Assembly: GCA_964402405.1 (NCBI GenBank)
Contig: CAYOCE010000018.1
Coordinates: 1-23,038 of the forward strand
Direction: 5' to 3'
Length of the DNA stretch: 23,038 nucleotides
DNA from: CAYOCE01 sp964402405
GTDB taxonomy: Bacteria > Pseudomonadota > Alphaproteobacteria > UBA7879
Below the pieces are notes generated by a model. The model worked only from the letters and a program-made list of their open reading frames with translations. It had not been told where the DNA came from and searched no databases. Position numbers and translations under genes: made by a program. Of the stretch, positions 22,937 to 23,038 are shown piece by piece (within the stretch, counting starts at the first letter, position 1; every line of letters starts with the position of its first letter).

Positions 22937-23038
22937 TCTCCCCCTGCTACGGTGGGGACTCACTCTCTTGGTGTAGTCAAGAGTCTGAAACCCCTCTATT
23001 TTCATGGATCCCGGCCTATGCCGGGATGGTCTAAAGAC
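22937..23038. repeat. palindromic intergenic repeat at window end
   Basis: Three hairpins follow tatD: TCCCC/GGGGA (22939-22958), CTCTTG/CAAGAG (22965-22983), and a perfect ATCCCGGC-CTAT-GCCGGGAT (23008-23027). The last is of the GGATCCCG...CGGGATGGT type found in many alphaproteobacterial genomes and resembles the hairpin at 5811-5847. It may continue past the window. Confidence 0.7.

Overview
The window is a low-to-moderate GC stretch of a bacterial chromosome, most likely from an alphaproteobacterium and probably a host-associated one. The strongest lineage marker is a GapR (DUF2312) gene directly after obgE. Other pointers are a metG-tatD pair with a methionyl-tRNA synthetase that lacks the usual zinc-knuckle cysteines, and a GyrA that has Ala at the Ser83-equivalent position, as in several intracellular alphaproteobacteria. 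A Holosporales- or Rickettsiales-like organism would fit, with its Fic protein, tandem surface beta-barrels and short interspersed palindromes, but this is inference: there is no rRNA gene here to settle it.

Layout. 1-3195: gyrA with its own promoter-like sequence and terminator, then a DUF167 (YggU) gene. 3231-4675 (minus): a GrpB-GNAT fusion translationally coupled to a small membrane protein. 4773-5714: an exported methyltransferase-like protein. 5715-6074: a gene-free stretch of nested inverted repeats. 6075-10300: a small SnoaL-like gene facing a TetR-family regulator, with a 22-bp near-palindrome between them. The regulator heads a tight five-gene cluster: TetR, a SAP/DUF6434 protein, a SpoU RNA methyltransferase fused to a MarR domain, an AAC(6')-like acetyltransferase and a 2-oxoglutarate/Fe(II) oxygenase. 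10308-13544 (minus): a DUF4239 membrane protein, three tandem paralogous outer-membrane beta-barrel genes and the decayed 5' end of a fourth. 13775-15963: gltX, an unlisted 58-residue membrane protein and a TlpA/CcmG-like thioredoxin. 16049-18027: a Fic protein preceded by an array of ATGCNGATAAA sites, overlapping a streptomycin-kinase-like APH(6) gene. 18004-19068 (minus): an outer-membrane protein with a Gly/Met-rich tandem repeat that contains a 100-N assembly gap. 19251-22903: the housekeeping run obgE, gapR, metG and tatD. The window ends in another palindromic repeat.

How it fits together. The two ends are conserved core: DNA topology (gyrA, gapR), translation (gltX, metG, obgE) and DNA/RNA repair (tatD). 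The middle is accessory and rich in group-transfer enzymes typical of resistance or stress genes: two GNATs, an AAC(6')-like protein, an APH(6)-like kinase, a SpoU methyltransferase and a 2OG oxygenase. The best candidate for an undescribed system is the TetR-led cluster at 6485-10300, with its SpoU-MarR fusion. The second is the Fic-APH pair under a repeated operator. Functions of both systems are inferred from family membership and layout only.
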